Positions 35,042-42,454 of a stretch of DNA of 64,000 nt are shown in pieces; positions within the stretch are counted from its first letter, which is position 1, and the number at the start of each line of letters is the position of its first letter. Both the position numbers and the translations under genes were made by a program. This DNA is from Ectobacillus funiculus (lineage in GTDB: Bacteria; Bacillota; Bacilli; Bacillales; Bacillaceae_G). The stretch lies in NCBI RefSeq assembly GCF_042429435.1, contig NZ_JBHMAF010000034.1; one strand, 5' to 3'. The notes beneath the pieces are model-generated. The model made no database searches. It saw nothing but the letters and a program-made list of their open reading frames with translations, and was not told where the DNA came from.

Positions 35042-35074
35042 AAAGACACCGATTTGTTGCTCGGTGTCTTTTTT
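35042..35074 (+). terminator. Terminator of the ADH-GntP-mmsA operon
   Basis: AAAGACACCGA (35042-35052) pairs with TCGGTGTCTTT (35061-35071), continuing as TTTG. Confidence 0.85.
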
Positions 35075-35103
35075 GCAAAGTGGAATGCAGTAAGGAGGAT
35101 ATT

Positions 35104-35865
35104 ATGACGTATTTTCAAGAAATAAAGGGGAAAAAGGTTTTAATTACAGGGGGAAGCAAAGGAATTGGGAAGGATATTGCGATTGCCTTTGCAGAGCTAG
35201 GGGCAGATGTTGTCATTACTGGCCGGAATGAAGCTGATTTGGTTACTGCAACAGAGGAGCTGAAGCAAATCCATTCAGGGTGCTCTTATATTGCAGCAGA
35301 TATGCAGAATGTACAGCAGGTTTATCACATGGTTGATGAAGCGATAGCGAGAATGAACGGAATTGATATATTAATTAACAATGCAGGAGTTAACATTCCA
35401 AAACCAGCATTAGAAGTAACGGAAGAGGAGTGGGATCAAGTATTAGATACAAATTTAAAAGGGGTATTTTTTTGTACACAGCGTGCAGGAAAGTATATGA
35501 CGGAGCAGAATAAAGGAAAAGTAATACATATTGTTTCGCAAATGGCGTTTGTCGGGTATGTAAAACGTGCCGCTTATTGCGCAAGCAAGGGAGGCGCCGT
35601 CCAATTGACAAAAGCTTTGGCGGTTGAATGGGCACCTTACAACGTCAAGGTCAATGCTGTTGCCCCTACATTTATCGAGACGGATTTTACGAGAAAAATG
35701 TTTGAGGATAAAGAGTTTTATCACGATGTACTGCAGCGTATACCGCTCGGAAAGCTAGCTCAGCCTGCTGATGTTACAGGAGCTGTGCTATTTCTTGCTT
35801 CTGATATGGCTAACTTTGTTACGGGAGAAACGATTAAGGTAGATGGGGGATGGACAGCTATATGA
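35104..35865 (+). CDS. Short-chain dehydrogenase/reductase
   Basis: The 253-residue classical SDR has TGGSKGIGKDIA (NAD(P) loop), NNAG, the catalytic Ser in HIVSQMAF, YCASKGGAVQLTKA (Tyr and Lys), and the C-terminal FVTGETIKVDGGW. The overall pattern suggests a gluconate 5-dehydrogenase or 2-deoxygluconate dehydrogenase-like enzyme, but the substrate is open. ATG follows TAAGGAGGATATT. It overlaps the next gene by 4 bp (ATGA), so SDR and 3-hydroxyacyl-CoA dehydrogenase-like protein are translationally coupled. Confidence 0.85.
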   Translation: MTYFQEIKGKKVLITGGSKGIGKDIAIAFAELGADVVITGRNEADLVTATEELKQIHSGCSYIAADMQNVQQVYHMVDEAIARMNGIDILINNAGVNIPKPALEVTEEEWDQVLDTNLKGVFFCTQRAGKYMTEQNKGKVIHIVSQMAFVGYVKRAAYCASKGGAVQLTKALAVEWAPYNVKVNAVAPTFIETDFTRKMFEDKEFYHDVLQRIPLGKLAQPADVTGAVLFLASDMANFVTGETIKVDGGWTAI

Positions 35866-36821
35866 TGACCTTTAGCGAAAAACTATCAATTCTTGGCTCA
35901 GGTACAATGGGACATTCTATTGCCTTGGCAGCTGCTTTAGCTGGTATGGAGGTGAGAGTTTGGGGAACGGGTGAACAGGATATTGAGCGAGGCAGACTAG
36001 GAGTTGCAGAGAAAATAACGATTCTAAGGAAGCATGATGTAATCGATTCAACGGAAGCTAACGTCATTGAAGATCGCATTGGATTTACGGATTCCTTAGA
36101 AGAGTGTATTTCGGGAGCAACATTTATTATTGAAGCTGTACCAGAAAATCTTGCATTAAAGCAGAAGCTTTTTCAGGAGCTGGATCGCCTTTGCCAGCCA
36201 GATGTTATTTTAGCTAGCAATACGTCGGGCTTAAGCCCAACCGCTATCGCATCTTTAACATTATCTCCGGAAAGAACGCTCGTTACCCACTTTTGGAATC
36301 CAGGACACTTAATTCCATTAGTGGAAGTGGTGCGGGGAGAGAAGACTGCAGCTGGAACTGTTGAGCGGGCAGTCCAACTGCTTCAATGTATGGACAAGAA
36401 ACCAGTTGTTGTGAAAAAGGATATTTTAGGTTCCATTGTGAACCGTCTGCAGTATGCTTTATTTCGCGAAGCACAGTATATTTTAGAGCAAGGCGTTGCT
36501 ACCGTAGAGGATATTGACGCAGCTGTACGTTACAGCATCGGCCGCCGCCTGCCGGTAACAGGGCCGTTTATGTCGGCTGATATGGGAGGACTAGATGTAT
36601 TTGACTCTATCTCTAGCTATCTATTTCCTGACTTAAGCAGCCATCAAGAGTCCTTCTCAAGGATGAGAAATCTAGTGGATGAAGGAAAATATGGACAAAA
36701 AACAGGTGCAGGCTTTTATCAATGGGAACCTGAACAATCAGAAAAGATCAATGAAGAACGTGAAGGGGAGCTTATTTATTGGCTGAAGAAGGATCGGCAA
36801 GCTAAGGAGCTGGTGAAATAG
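35862..36821 (+). CDS. 3-hydroxyacyl-CoA dehydrogenase-family protein
   Basis: The 319-residue protein has the Rossmann opening LSILGSGTMGHSIALAAALA and catalytic-site motifs SNTSGLSPTAIA and THFWNPGHLIPLVEVVRGEKT. The C-terminal domain is NRLQYALFREAQYILEQG with GAGFYQW at the end. The single C-terminal domain and length resemble L-carnitine, L-gulonate or short-chain 3-hydroxyacyl-CoA dehydrogenases. It probably oxidises a 3-hydroxy acid or its CoA ester with NAD. The start overlaps the SDR stop. The next gene follows after 50 bp. Confidence 0.8.
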   Translation: MMTFSEKLSILGSGTMGHSIALAAALAGMEVRVWGTGEQDIERGRLGVAEKITILRKHDVIDSTEANVIEDRIGFTDSLEECISGATFIIEAVPENLALKQKLFQELDRLCQPDVILASNTSGLSPTAIASLTLSPERTLVTHFWNPGHLIPLVEVVRGEKTAAGTVERAVQLLQCMDKKPVVVKKDILGSIVNRLQYALFREAQYILEQGVATVEDIDAAVRYSIGRRLPVTGPFMSADMGGLDVFDSISSYLFPDLSSHQESFSRMRNLVDEGKYGQKTGAGFYQWEPEQSEKINEEREGELIYWLKKDRQAKELVK

Positions 36822-36871
36822 GTTCGATTGAATTGTTAAACAAGGTAGACTTTATGGGAGGGGGAGAAGAT

Positions 36872-37657
36872 ATGGGGAAAATCTTAGAGGGAAAGGTAGC
36901 ATTTGTGACAGGCGCTGCAAGTGGTGTTGGGTTACAGATAGTAGAAACATTTGCCGCTGAAGGGGCAAAAGTAATTCTTTCTGATATCAATGAGCAGGGG
37001 TGCAAAAATGCGGCCAAGGAATTACAAGCACGTGGTTATGAAGTATTAGCAGCTCCTTGCGATGTGACTGATGAACAGCAATTTAAAGATAGTCTCAATT
37101 ATGCGATTCAATCCTTTGGAGGTCTTGATATATTAGTTAATAATGCGGGGCTTCAGCATGTCGCGCCTATTGAAGAGTTTTCTACAGAGAAGTTTGAGCT
37201 GTTAATAAAGGTTATGCTAACAGCGCCTTTTATTGGAATGAAACACGCACTTCCGATTATGAAGAAACAGAGGTACGGCAGAGTCATCAACATGAGCTCC
37301 ATTAATGGGCTGATTGGATTTGCGGGGAAGGCTGCCTATAATAGCGCCAAACATGGAGTGATTGGCCTCACGAAGGTTGCAGCCTTGGAAGCAGCTGAAT
37401 ATGGAGTTACTGTAAATGCTCTTTGTCCAAGCTATATAGATACGCCGCTTGTAAGAAATCAGCTCAAGGACTTAGCGGCGACGAGAGGCGTTCCGATCGA
37501 ACGAGTGCTGGAGGAGGTTATCTATCCGCTTGTTCCGCAAAAGCGTTTGTTGTCTGCTGAAGAGGTGGCTGATTATGCAGTCTTTCTAGCGAGCGAAAAA
37601 GCTAAAGGAGTTACAGGCCAGGCTGTTGTGTTAGATGGAGGGTACACTGCGCAGTAA
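36872..37657 (+). CDS. D-3-hydroxybutyrate dehydrogenase
   Basis: The 261-residue SDR carries the family-specific stretches NNAGLQHVAPIEEFSTEKFE, INMSSINGLIGFAGKAAYNS (Ser and Tyr of the triad), KHGVIGLTKVAALEAAEYG, and EEVIYPLVPQKRLLSAEEVA, ending TGQAVVLDGGYTAQ. These are hallmarks of 3-hydroxybutyrate dehydrogenase, which makes acetoacetate with NAD. The ATG at 36872 has GGAGGGGGAG upstream; the longer frame does not. It ends the second operon of this region. A hydroxybutyrate-type permease four genes upstream supports a shared substrate class. Confidence 0.9.
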   Translation: MGKILEGKVAFVTGAASGVGLQIVETFAAEGAKVILSDINEQGCKNAAKELQARGYEVLAAPCDVTDEQQFKDSLNYAIQSFGGLDILVNNAGLQHVAPIEEFSTEKFELLIKVMLTAPFIGMKHALPIMKKQRYGRVINMSSINGLIGFAGKAAYNSAKHGVIGLTKVAALEAAEYGVTVNALCPSYIDTPLVRNQLKDLAATRGVPIERVLEEVIYPLVPQKRLLSAEEVADYAVFLASEKAKGVTGQAVVLDGGYTAQ

Positions 37658-37710
37658 AAGGAAACGATACTTTACTATTATACATTGGGAGAATGGGTCT
37701 TTTTGCATGC

Positions 37711-37747
37711 CAACCAGCCGAGCATCTTGTAAATGCTCGGCTGGTTG
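37711..37747 (+). terminator. 15-bp perfect hairpin after hydroxybutyrate dehydrogenase
   Basis: CAACCAGCCGAGCAT and ATGCTCGGCTGGTTG pair fully around a 7-nt loop. The T content after it is modest (TTGTGCTTG). Confidence 0.65.
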
Positions 37748-37756
37748 TTGTGCTTG

Positions 37757-37830
37757 TATACTGTAAGAACGTATAAAATTCCAGCTGGAAGACTATTTAA
37801 TGCAACCGGGAATTTTAAGAATAAAGTATC
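37757..37830. repeat. Dispersed repeat, left-half copy G
   Basis: TACTGTAAGAACGTATAAAA through GAATTTTAAGAATAAAGTAT. The right half is missing, and the repeat abuts the stop codon of the shikimate kinase-like gene. Confidence 0.65.
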
Positions 37831-38383
37831 ATCTCGGCTCGTACATATCCCAAGCCAGCTTTAAGGAATCAACGATATAATCTGCGGCTTCCTCAATCTC
37901 AAGATTATCTGTCCCCATCTTAGAATGATGAGCTGAGTAGATGCCTTGACGTTTATAGAATAGCTGCTCAATCTCCTCAAGGGAAAGTCCTTGTAAAACA
38001 GGGCGGCTGTCGATAATGATGTTTAAGCGCTCCTTCCAGGATTCCCAAGAGATATCGAGAAAGAAAACGATGCAATGAGCTAAGCAGAATTCCCGGATTT
38101 CATCCTGCAGAAAGGCGCCGCCGCCTAATGAAATGATTTTGAGCTTCTGCTGGCAAATATCCTTAATCATACTTTTTTCTTTTTCCCGAAAGGCTTTTTC
38201 GCCAATACTATTAAATATTTCCCGAACGGGCATATTAAATTCTTTCTCAATTTCTTTATCAATGTCGATAAAATCTCTATATAATTTCTTTGCCACGCTC
38301 TCTCCAATGGCAGTCTTTCCTACCCCCATAAAGCCGATAAAAACGATGCTTTTTTCTCTGAGGGATATACGATCGTTTATCAT
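37829..38383 (-). CDS. Shikimate kinase-like protein
   Basis: The 184-residue P-loop kinase has Walker A GFMGVGKT, the shikimate-binding DIDKEIEKEF (Asp), FREKEK after GEKA, the SLGGGAF glycine triad and SRPVL of the lid. It phosphorylates shikimate in the aromatic pathway, or a close analogue such as gluconate. There are no other chorismate-pathway genes beside it, but a dehydroquinase-like gene lies 7 kb away on the opposite strand, so a role tied to the neighbouring catabolic cluster is possible. The start at 38383 has only a weak ribosome binding site (GAGAGAG). Confidence 0.8.
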   Translation of the reverse strand: MINDRISLREKSIVFIGFMGVGKTAIGESVAKKLYRDFIDIDKEIEKEFNMPVREIFNSIGEKAFREKEKSMIKDICQQKLKIISLGGGAFLQDEIREFCLAHCIVFFLDISWESWKERLNIIIDSRPVLQGLSLEEIEQLFYKRQGIYSAHHSKMGTDNLEIEEAADYIVDSLKLAWDMYEPR

Positions 38384-38476
38384 TCGCAAGCACTCTCTCT
38401 TATGTTTTTCTCAAGCCTAAAATCATTAAAATTATAATATACCTCGTTTGATTTGTAAAAAAAATATTTTCAATTT

Positions 38477-38745
38477 TTAGGAAAATGTATGGAGTAAAGG
38501 CGCATTACAGAGGCCAAGCGTTATATAAAATACTGCAAATGCAATGTTCCACATTCTCATTTTATCTGAATTTAGTCTTAACTGTTCAGACAGAATTAAT
38601 ACAAAGAGATGGAATGGACTATACATAACGGCAGATAAGCGGCAGCAATCGTAAGTAGTGCAAGAGAAATCAGAAATGGACATAGGTGATAATGGATAGT
38701 TTTGACGACAACTAAAGATGTACTTACCATTACCTCCATGTCGTT
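38477..38745 (-). pseudogene. Decayed paralogue of the neighbouring permease
   Basis: Two frames encode pieces that match the intact permease next door. MEVMVSTSLVVV...FLISLALLTI corresponds to MEVMVSTTIDIT...ILISLAILTI in its middle, and LSAVMYSPFHLFVLILSEQL through RMWNIAFAVFYITLGLC corresponds to its C-terminus. The roughly 190 codons between them in the intact gene are missing and the frame changes at the junction. It is therefore an internally deleted duplicate. Confidence 0.8.
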
Positions 38746-38779
38746 GAAGCTCTTCTGCAAATCAATGTACACCTCATAC

Positions 38780-38830
38780 AAAAATGCGTTATCCTTTCCA
38801 GAGTGATAGAGAAAGAATAACGCATTTTTT
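38780..38830. terminator. Strong bidirectional terminator after the permease
   Basis: AAAAATGCGTTATCCTTTC (38780-38798) and GAAAGAATAACGCATTTTTT (38811-38830) form an 18-bp stem with one mismatch, with A and T runs at the ends. Confidence 0.8.
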
Positions 38831-38881
38831 CGTCTTAGGGGTAGTTAATTACTTTACCTCGATGGCGATGTGGTATTGTCC

Positions 38882-40231
38882 CTACAAGAAATAGCCAAGT
38901 ATATGTGCCGTACAAATACTTAAGAGCATATAGAATATCGCGAAGCCAATATTCCATCTGCCCAATTGAAATGGATTCATTGTTAATTGACTAGCCAAAA
39001 TAGAAACTGATAGATTGTAAGGGCTGTACATAACAGTCGATAAACTACAAGAAATGAGGACAATTGCCAAAGGTATAGGATCTACTATAGGTAAAATAGG
39101 CTGTAATAATTCTGCAAGAAATGTAAGCGAAATTAAGGGATGAAACCCAATGAGCGATGTAACAAGAAAATATGCTCCAATAATTAGATAAAATAATAAG
39201 GCCTTTTCAGATGCTAAGCTGAACACGGGCTTTAAAAAGGATAATAACCCTGAAAGTGAGAGCATTTCTACAAAAAATCCTGCACTTAAAAACATAAAAA
39301 AATAATTAGACAATCCCTCTGTTCGTTTCTTCCAATGCGGTATTGTAATTATGAAATATCTTTTGACTCCCCCAATAAACAAAGTCCAGATAATGGAAAA
39401 CGGAATGATTAACAGAACAACGGAAAATAGAAATCCTTTATTAAGAAAATGCTGAAGCCCTGAAGCTGCTAAAGTAAAGATGAGTAGCATACACAATAGC
39501 TGCAGTATTTTTTTATAGACCTTTTTAGAATTGATTTTCTGTTGGTTTTCAATCAAAAAATGGGTATTTTTGTACTTGAAGGCTGAAAGAATCCAATCAA
39601 AACAAATCGTTAGAATGGCTAAAGAAATAAGGATCGGAAAAATTTTGTAATAATGAACTCGAGTTATATCTATAGTCGTGCTAACCATTACCTCCATGGG
39701 ACTCCAAGTAAGACACAAGGCATAGGCCCGTAATAGGTTTTGAGTGTAGAACTTGTTTTGTGTTTTGTCTGGAAATTGCTGTAATGCTCCCTTTAAGGAA
39801 TTGGTTAATAAGGGTAGCGTTGCAATATTTAAGAATAGCCCAAGAAAGTGACAAACAACATAACTACGTCTGTATAGCTTAGTTAAGGATGTTACCTGAT
39901 CTTGTAGTAGCAGGTTAAGGTTTTTATCATAGCGACCAAACCGAATGAGCGAATTAATAAAAGGTAAAACCAGAAATAAAGAAAGCAGCCCTAACATTTG
40001 TTCAAAATGTAACAAAAATGTATACCATGGGGCGTTATTATAGATTAGCAAAAGAATTCCACTCATAAAAAAAATAATCCCGGATACTAGATATAACCCC
40101 TTTGCATAAAAAAATGAAAGTATTAATGCGATTGTTGCCATAATTCCAATACTAAAATGTAGAATCATCCCTGATGTAAAGTTGGAAATAACGTATAAAA
40201 CGATCAGGGCAGTGTAGATGTAAACACGCAT
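38882..40231 (-). CDS. Multi-pass permease of unassigned family
   Basis: The 449-residue protein is hydrophobic throughout, with 11-12 predicted helices and two polar re-entrant-like motifs, WSPMEVMVSTTIDIT and SCSLSTVMYSPYNLSVSI, placed symmetrically in the two halves. This inverted-repeat-like design occurs in ion-transporter-superfamily carriers (ArsB/NhaD, CitMHS, GntP). I cannot assign a family or substrate. The start at 40231 follows GGGGGAAGG. It is divergent from the aldehyde dehydrogenase operon and shares the 638-bp intergenic region with its palindromes, so it may be the uptake system for that cluster. Confidence 0.75.
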   Translation of the reverse strand: MRVYIYTALIVLYVISNFTSGMILHFSIGIMATIALILSFFYAKGLYLVSGIIFFMSGILLLIYNNAPWYTFLLHFEQMLGLLSLFLVLPFINSLIRFGRYDKNLNLLLQDQVTSLTKLYRRSYVVCHFLGLFLNIATLPLLTNSLKGALQQFPDKTQNKFYTQNLLRAYALCLTWSPMEVMVSTTIDITRVHYYKIFPILISLAILTICFDWILSAFKYKNTHFLIENQQKINSKKVYKKILQLLCMLLIFTLAASGLQHFLNKGFLFSVVLLIIPFSIIWTLFIGGVKRYFIITIPHWKKRTEGLSNYFFMFLSAGFFVEMLSLSGLLSFLKPVFSLASEKALLFYLIIGAYFLVTSLIGFHPLISLTFLAELLQPILPIVDPIPLAIVLISCSLSTVMYSPYNLSVSILASQLTMNPFQLGRWNIGFAIFYMLLSICTAHILGYFL

Positions 40232-40346
40232 TAAGCCTTCCCCCTTTTTAAAAAGAATGAATGTATGAAGCTTGCAGTTTGCATTATTTTTAATTTTTGA
40301 AACGAAACATTTGGCTGGCTCTATGTGATTTGCGTAAATAACCTAT

Positions 40347-40363
40347 ATTCCATTGGGTGGAAT
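40347..40363. promoter_or_regulatory. IclR-like palindrome, permease side
   Basis: ATTCCATTGGGTGGAAT is a perfect 6-5-6 palindrome 116 bp before the permease start. The form resembles IclR-family operators. A further half-site (ATGGAAC) is at 40377. Confidence 0.4.
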
Positions 40364-40699
40364 TAGTTTTCTGTAAATGGAACTATATGTTGAATAGTAT
40401 CAGATTATAATTTTAATATCTATCCATTTGTAAAAAATTTTCGGTTTTAATACACACTTTTAAGCTACCAGCATGACACCTTAATAAGAGTACGGAACAA
40501 GAGCAGGATTCAATTTTTTAACTTTAAACAACAAGTTCTTGGATAAAAAATGAACAATTCTCCGTTTTATTTAAATCATAATGTTTGAATAATTAGAAAT
40601 ATATGAAAGAAATTTTTTGGAAATTTTATCTGTATCAACTATTGAAACTTAAAAAAAATTGAGATACAATCAATTTAAAGTTTCACACAATGTAATCAA

Positions 40700-40716
40700 G
40701 TTCCACTGAATGAAAC
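40700..40716. promoter_or_regulatory. IclR-like palindrome, enzyme-operon side
   Basis: GTTCCACTGAATGAAAC has the same 6-5-6 form with one mismatch. Its centre is about 89 bp before the predicted transcription start of the aldehyde dehydrogenase operon, a position that suits an activator. No IclR gene is in the window. Confidence 0.4.
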
Positions 40717-40761
40717 TGGAAACGTGATAAGAATAAACAACGAGGGGGAATTCAGCAAATA

Positions 40762-40790
40762 TTGACTCTCTATTGTCAGAAAGCAATAAA
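40762..40790 (+). promoter_or_regulatory. Sigma-A promoter of the aldehyde dehydrogenase operon
   Basis: TTGACT (40762-40767), 17-bp spacer, AATAAA (40785-40790). The -10 is weak, as expected for an activated promoter. Confidence 0.5.
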
Positions 40791-40791
40791 A

Positions 40792-40807
40792 ATGAAAGCG
40801 TTTATAC
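40792..40807 (+). promoter_or_regulatory. cre-like site over the transcription start
   Basis: ATGAAAGCGTTTATAC matches the cre core TGAAAGCGTTTNCA at all but one position. It overlaps the predicted +1, so CcpA repression is likely. Confidence 0.55.
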
Positions 40808-40869
40808 TATTGCTGATTTAAACCTAAAGGGATTGAAGAGCTATCATTTAGAAGGATAGGTGATAAAAC

Positions 40870-42309
40870 ATGAGTATAAAAAAAGCGCAACCTTATATTA
40901 ATGGGGAATGGATTTCTTCAGAGCGTGAAACTGCTTTGATCAAAAGCCCTTATTCTGGGGAAGTCATTGGTGAGCAAGTACTTGCAACGCCAGACGATGT
41001 TGAAAGAGCACTGGCAGCTGCTTATGCAGCTAAAAAACAAATTGCTAATATTCCTTCCCATGAACGTGCCAAGATTTTAAAGCGGGCTGCCAGCTTACTA
41101 GAACAAGAGAAGGAGAGATTTGCTAGGCTTATTTCTCTTGAATTAGGAAAACCATTAAAAAACACGCTTGATGAAGTATCCCGTTCCATTGAAACTTTAG
41201 AGCTATCAGGTGAAGAAGCGAAACGATTAATGGGGGAAACATTACCTGGTGATGCCTCTGAAAGAGGAACAAAAGCGATTGCAGCTACTTTCCGTGTACC
41301 AGTTGGTGTAGTAGCAGCCGTTACACCGTTTAATGCGCCGCTTAATCTTGTGTGCCATAAGGTGGGACCGGCATTTGCAGCAGGCAATAGTGTGATTTTA
41401 AAACCGGCGCCGCAAACAGCGCTGATTGCTACTGAGCTTTTAAAACTATTACTAGAGGCTGGTTTACCTGAAAGCGCTGTCAACATGGTGCTTGGTGAAG
41501 TAGAAGTCGGACAGCAAATTATCAAGGATGACCGGATTAATGTGATTTCCTTTACTGGCGGGGTAGTGGCTGCCAGAAATATATGCGAATTAGCCAACAT
41601 GAAAAAAGTCCTTCTTGAATTAGGGGGAAATGCTTCTACTATCGTCCATGAAGATGCGGATTTAAAGCGAGCTGCCACAATGTGTGCGAGAACAGGCTTC
41701 AGTAATTCAGGACAAAGCTGTATTTCCGTCCAAAGAATTTATGTGCATCACTCCGTTGTTCCAGCGTTTACAGACCTTTTAAAAGAAGAGGTATTAAAGC
41801 TTAACATCGGGGATCCTTTATTACCTGATACGGATGTCGGCTGTTTAGTAGATACAAATGCAGCAAAACGGGTAATGGATTGGATTGATGAATCCGTTCA
41901 GTTAGGTGCAACCGTTGTCTGCGGCGGTAAACAGCATGGCGCAACAGTAGAACCAACGCTTCTACTAAATCCTCCTAAACAGAGCAAGGTCGTTTGTCAG
42001 GAAGTGTTTGGACCGATTGTGAGTATCATTCCTTATGAAACTATTGAAGAAGCCATTACAGAGACTAATGACTCTTCCTTTGGACTTCAGGCAGGATTGT
42101 TTACAAATCAAATGGATTTGGCTTATAAAGTCGCTCATTCACTGGAAGTCGGTGGTGTCGTAATTAATGGCACGTCGAACTTTAGACTGGATCACTGGCC
42201 TTATGGCGGAGTGAAGAATAGTGGAATTGGTCGTGAGGGTCCTCGTTATGCGATTGAGGATATGACAGAAACGAAAATGATCGTATTGCAGCTTCCGGTT
42301 AGTGAATAA
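40870..42309 (+). CDS. NAD(P)-dependent aldehyde dehydrogenase
   Basis: The 479-residue ALDH-superfamily enzyme has VAAVTPFNAPLNLVCHKVG, VISFTGGVVAARN (cofactor loop), the catalytic Glu in LLELGGNAS and the Cys in NSGQSCISVQRI, then CQEVFGPIVSI. The pattern is that of non-acylating succinate-semialdehyde, glyceraldehyde-3-phosphate or aromatic aldehyde dehydrogenases. The substrate is not determined. ATG follows AGGATAGGTG. It is the first gene of the second catabolic cluster, under a cre-like element. Confidence 0.88.
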   Translation: MSIKKAQPYINGEWISSERETALIKSPYSGEVIGEQVLATPDDVERALAAAYAAKKQIANIPSHERAKILKRAASLLEQEKERFARLISLELGKPLKNTLDEVSRSIETLELSGEEAKRLMGETLPGDASERGTKAIAATFRVPVGVVAAVTPFNAPLNLVCHKVGPAFAAGNSVILKPAPQTALIATELLKLLLEAGLPESAVNMVLGEVEVGQQIIKDDRINVISFTGGVVAARNICELANMKKVLLELGGNASTIVHEDADLKRAATMCARTGFSNSGQSCISVQRIYVHHSVVPAFTDLLKEEVLKLNIGDPLLPDTDVGCLVDTNAAKRVMDWIDESVQLGATVVCGGKQHGATVEPTLLLNPPKQSKVVCQEVFGPIVSIIPYETIEEAITETNDSSFGLQAGLFTNQMDLAYKVAHSLEVGGVVINGTSNFRLDHWPYGGVKNSGIGREGPRYAIEDMTETKMIVLQLPVSE

Positions 42310-42337
42310 AAACAATGAAGGATTAAAGCGTTCATAA

Positions 42338-42454
42338 TCAATTGCTTCTATTATTATAGGAACATTTACAGAAGACGAGGGAATAGCTGAAGCGGCTGTT
42401 TCAGGAAAGTATGGAGAAATTATTTTGAACTTTAAGGAGGAACAAAGCGAATGA
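42338..42454 (+). pseudogene. 3' remnant of a lost gene, coupled to the TPP enzyme
   Basis: One frame reads cleanly as protein (SIASIIIGTFTEDEGIAEAA then VSGKYGEIILNF and a KEEQSE end) and stops in an ATGA overlap with the next gene. It begins right after in-frame stops and has no start codon. The ending resembles the C-terminus of zinc-type alcohol/polyol dehydrogenases (AVxGKYGxxxL), so a deleted dehydrogenase gene that was once translationally coupled is a reasonable reading. Confidence 0.45.

Noticed and set aside
41022..41678. A 218-codon frame on the minus strand opposite the aldehyde dehydrogenase
   Set aside because: It is the antisense shadow of a strongly coding gene, has no ribosome binding site and has a Ser/Ala-rich composition typical of such shadows.
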